Below, piece by piece: positions 5,901 through 7,812 of a DNA stretch of 7,812 nt; the stretch's first letter is position 1; each line of letters begins with the position of its first letter. The stretch covers positions 1-7,812 of the forward strand of contig JAFYIF010000009.1 in NCBI GenBank assembly GCA_017538775.1, read 5' to 3'. The translations under genes were made by a program, and so were the position numbers. Source of the stretch: Oscillospiraceae bacterium (lineage in GTDB: Bacteria > Bacillota > Clostridia > Oscillospirales > Oscillospiraceae). The notes below the pieces were generated by a model that was given only the letters and a program-made list of their open reading frames with translations, was not told the DNA's origin and made no database searches.

Positions 5901-6936
5901 ACCGGGCGACAGGCGGGAGGGCTTCGGCCCTGCCGCCTACGTCGTTTTTGCGGCGCTGACGGGGCTGACGCTGCTGCTGTGCGTCTGCGCCGGGAGCGTG
6001 GCCATCCCCCCGGGGGAGACGCTTTCGCTGCTGGCCGGGGCGCTGCTGGGCCGCCCGGCGCCGGAGACCGCCGCTGCGGCGATTCTGCTGTCCAGCCGTC
6101 TGCCCCGGGTGCTGTGCGTGGCCCTGACCGGGGCGGCTCTGGCCCTGTCCGGCGCGGCCATGCAGGGGCTGCTGAAAAACCCGCTGGCCGACGGCAGCAC
6201 CCTGGGGGTCTCCTCCGGGGCCAGCCTGGGGGCGGTGATCGCCATCGCCTTCGGCCTGAGCTTCCCCGCGCTGCCCTTCGCCGGGACCATGCTGCTGGCC
6301 GTGGCCTTCGCCTTCGGCTCCCTGCTGCTGATCCTGGCCCTGGCCTGGCGGCTGGACCGCTCCCTCTCCACCCACACCATCATTCTGATCGGCGTGATCT
6401 TCTCCATGCTGGTGAACAGCGTTCTGACCCTGATCCTCACCTTCGCCTCCGACCGGGTGAAGAACATCACCTTCTGGACCATGGGCTCCCTGGCGGGCAG
6501 CAGCTACGCCAACGCCCTGGTGCTGGCCGCGGCCCTGGCAGTGTGCGGCGGGGTGCTGCTGCGGCTTAGCCGGGAGCTGAACGCCTTCGCCGTGGGGGAG
6601 GACAACGCCCGGCACATCGGCGTGCCCGTCCGCCGGGTGCGGCTGGCCGTGCTGATTGCCGTCTCCGCCCTCACCGGCGTCTGTGTCTCCATCGGGGGGA
6701 GCATCGCCTTTGTGGGCCTGGTGACGCCCCACATCCTGCGGATGCTCACCGGCCCCAACCACCGGCGGCTGCTCCCGGCCTCCTGCTTCGGCGGGGCCGT
6801 GTTCCTGCTGCTGTGCGACCTGGTTGCCCGGGTGCTGCTGAATCCCTTGCAGCTGCCCATCGGCGTGGTGACCAGCCTGATCGGGGCGGTCATTTTCCTT
6901 GTGATCTTCTATCGGAACGGGAGGGGCGCGCCATGA
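5884..6936 (+). CDS. btuC: Cobalamin ABC transporter permease (BtuC/FecCD family)
   Basis: A 350-residue integral membrane protein of the FecCD family with about ten hydrophobic segments. It forms the membrane channel of the B12 importer as a dimer. Family landmarks are SRLPRVL at 71-77, GAAMQGLLKNPLADGSTLGV at about 90-109 followed by SSGASLGA, FWTMGSL around 197-203, and GSIAFVGLVTPHILR at about 272-286 with the coupling region before LPASCFGGA. The final part (LPIGVVTSLIGAVIFLVIFYR) is also typical. The length is normal. The ATG at 5884 lies inside the end of btuF and has only a weak Shine-Dalgarno-like AGGG at 5876-5879, so translation probably depends on ribosomes finishing btuF. The btuC stop overlaps the btuD start as ATGA. 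The substrate assignment rests on the riboswitch rather than on the permease itself. Confidence 0.93.
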   Translation: MSRLREPGDRREGFGPAAYVVFAALTGLTLLLCVCAGSVAIPPGETLSLLAGALLGRPAPETAAAAILLSSRLPRVLCVALTGAALALSGAAMQGLLKNPLADGSTLGVSSGASLGAVIAIAFGLSFPALPFAGTMLLAVAFAFGSLLLILALAWRLDRSLSTHTIILIGVIFSMLVNSVLTLILTFASDRVKNITFWTMGSLAGSSYANALVLAAALAVCGGVLLRLSRELNAFAVGEDNARHIGVPVRRVRLAVLIAVSALTGVCVSIGGSIAFVGLVTPHILRMLTGPNHRRLLPASCFGGAVFLLLCDLVARVLLNPLQLPIGVVTSLIGAVIFLVIFYRNGRGAP

Positions 6937-7703
6937 AGCTGCTGGAAGTCCGAGACCTGCGCGTCCGCTTCGGGGCGCTGGAGGCCCTGCGGGGTCTGGA
7001 CTTCGACCTGGAAGAGGGGCGCTGGCTGATGCTGGTGGGTCCCAACGGGGCGGGGAAGTCCACCGTGGTCAACGCCATCGCCCAGGGCCTGCGCTACGAG
7101 GGGACGCTGCGCTGGCGGGGTCAGGACCTGCGGCGGATGCGCCCCGGGGAGCGGGCCAGACACATCGGCGTCCTGGCCCAGCGCCACGCGGTGGGCTACG
7201 CCTTCACGGTGGAGGAGGTGGTGCGCCTGGGCCGCTACGCCCGGGCGCCGGGCCTCTTTGCCCGGGAAAAGGCCGACGCGGACGGGGCCGAGGCCGTGGA
7301 GCTTGCCCTGGAACAGACCGGCCTGGGGCCGCTCCGGGCCAAGTCGGTGCTGAGCCTCTCCGGCGGCGAGCTGCAGCGGGTGTTCCTGGCCCAGCTCTTC
7401 GCCCAGGACCCGGAACTGCTGATCCTGGACGAACCGGCCAACCACCTGGACATGGTCTATCAGAAACAGACCCTCACCCTCCTGCGCGCCTGGCTGACCC
7501 GCCCCGGCCGGGCGGTGCTCACCGTGGTCCACGACCTGAGCCTGGCCCTGGCCTACGGCGACGAGGCCCTGCTCCTGGACCGGGGCGCGGCGGCGGCTTA
7601 CGGCCCGGTCCGGGAGGCCCTGCGCCCGGAGACCCTGGAACGGGTCTACGGCATGGACGTGGCAGCCTGGATGCGGGAGCTGCTGGGGGTATGGGGAGAG
7701 TAA
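6933..7703 (+). CDS. btuD: Cobalamin ABC transporter ATP-binding protein (BtuD-like)
   Basis: A 256-residue ATPase that drives the B12 importer from the cytoplasmic side. Motifs present are Walker A GPNGAGKST at 36-44, Q-loop Q83, signature LSGGE at 142-146, Walker B LLILDE at 162-167, D-loop NHLD at 170-173 and switch histidine H200 in VVHDLSLA. ANHLD and VVHDLSLAL are characteristic of the FepC/BtuD subfamily that works with FecCD permeases. The start at 6933 shares ATGA with the btuC stop and has GGGAGGGG at 6919-6926. The frame is open further upstream, but those codons lie inside btuC and are not expected to be used. The TAA stop at 7701-7703 is followed immediately by a long palindrome. 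No corrinoid remodelling or adenosylation gene is seen after it in this window. Confidence 0.93.
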   Translation: MKLLEVRDLRVRFGALEALRGLDFDLEEGRWLMLVGPNGAGKSTVVNAIAQGLRYEGTLRWRGQDLRRMRPGERARHIGVLAQRHAVGYAFTVEEVVRLGRYARAPGLFAREKADADGAEAVELALEQTGLGPLRAKSVLSLSGGELQRVFLAQLFAQDPELLILDEPANHLDMVYQKQTLTLLRAWLTRPGRAVLTVVHDLSLALAYGDEALLLDRGAAAAYGPVREALRPETLERVYGMDVAAWMRELLGVWGE

Positions 7704-7764
7704 GCGCACAGGGGACGGTTCTCTGTGTTCCCTTAGGGAACACAGAGTACCGTCCCCTGTGCGC
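7704..7764. repeat. Long near-perfect palindrome, REP/MITE-like interspersed element
   Basis: Two 29-base arms (7704-7732 and 7736-7764) pair with a single T-T mismatch (7720/7748) around a TTA loop. The outer arm reads GCGCACAGGGGACGGT and the inner arm CTCTGTGTTCCC. Palindromes carrying GGGACGG(T)TC..TGTG motifs recur in many Firmicute and other genomes and are often linked to REP-associated (Y1/IS200-like) transposases; that link is from memory and not shown here. No transposase gene is in view. The element begins at the first base after the btuD stop. There is no T-run on either side, so it is not a classical intrinsic terminator, though such a stem could still stabilise or end the btu mRNA. 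A 7-base tandem repeat GCGCTCT (7761-7774) overlaps its right end. Confidence 0.9.
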
Positions 7765-7772
7765 TCTGCGCT

Positions 7773-7812
7773 CTATACGTTCAGCACCCAGGAAAGCCCA
7801 CGGTCCAGATAC
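7773..7812 (-). CDS. Possible C-terminal end of a convergent gene (partial)
   Basis: On the minus strand a frame enters from the window edge and ends in TAG at 7775-7773, giving the 12-residue tail YLDRGLSWVLNV. The residues look protein-like, and a convergent gene would place the palindrome between two gene ends. The fragment is far too short to exclude chance, and I do not recognise the protein. Confidence 0.3.
   Translation of the reverse strand, partial: YLDRGLSWVLNV

Noticed and set aside
5863..6762. A 299-codon minus-strand frame opposite btuC
   Set aside because: The translation is almost entirely Gly, Gln, His, Ala and Asp, a typical antisense artefact of GC-rich membrane protein genes.
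6813..6932. Extension of btuD upstream by 40 codons
   Set aside because: It lies within the conserved btuC end in another frame; the ATGA overlap at 6933 and the nearby GGGAGGGG fit the ATPase N-terminus.
7704..7764. A standard Rho-independent terminator for the btu operon
   Set aside because: The stem is far longer than usual and neither side is followed by a T-run, so a repeat element is the better reading, although it may still influence mRNA ends.

Overview
The window reads like the chromosome of a GC-rich Gram-positive Clostridia member (Oscillospiraceae-like gut organism). This placement is an inference. It rests on the strongly GC-biased third codon positions, AGGAGG-type ribosome binding sites, a sigma-A-type promoter, a lipoprotein-anchored binding protein, a cobalamin riboswitch in front of an ABC importer, and a DUF2325-type protein. 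No rRNA, tRNA or CRISPR array is visible.

Left part (1-989): the tail of a peptide/nickel-type ABC transporter operon. It holds the last codons of one ATPase (OppD/DppD-like by position), joined by an ATGA overlap to a complete second ATPase (OppF/DppF-like).

Middle left (1018-2450): a two-gene cassette, visibly less GC-biased than its neighbours. A small MNT-type nucleotidyltransferase overlaps a YhcG/DUF1016 protein with a PD-(D/E)XK nuclease domain. It sits directly behind the peptide transporter genes with no obvious promoter of its own and ends in a strong hairpin terminator. The pairing resembles toxin-antitoxin or defence modules, but no HEPN/HepT partner is present.

Middle (2454-4523, minus strand): a 689-residue protein of unknown function with a long helical N-terminal part, a coiled coil, an acidic linker and a C-terminal DUF2325-like domain. 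It has its own promoter and ribosome binding site, and it converges on the YhcG gene.

Right part (4614-7703): a well-formed vitamin B12 uptake unit. A sigma-A-type promoter is followed by a cobalamin riboswitch, a candidate terminator hairpin, then btuF (substrate-binding lipoprotein), btuC (permease) and btuD (ATPase). The three genes overlap and are probably translated in a coupled way. When B12 is plentiful the riboswitch should lower expression of the importer.

Right edge (7704-7812): a very long, nearly perfect hairpin starts at the first base after the btuD stop codon. It looks like an interspersed REP/MITE-type palindrome. It is followed by what may be the last 12 codons of a convergent minus-strand gene.

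The B12 unit and the peptide transporter are ordinary. The parts most worth following up are the nucleotidyltransferase-YhcG cassette, the DUF2325 protein and the terminal palindrome.
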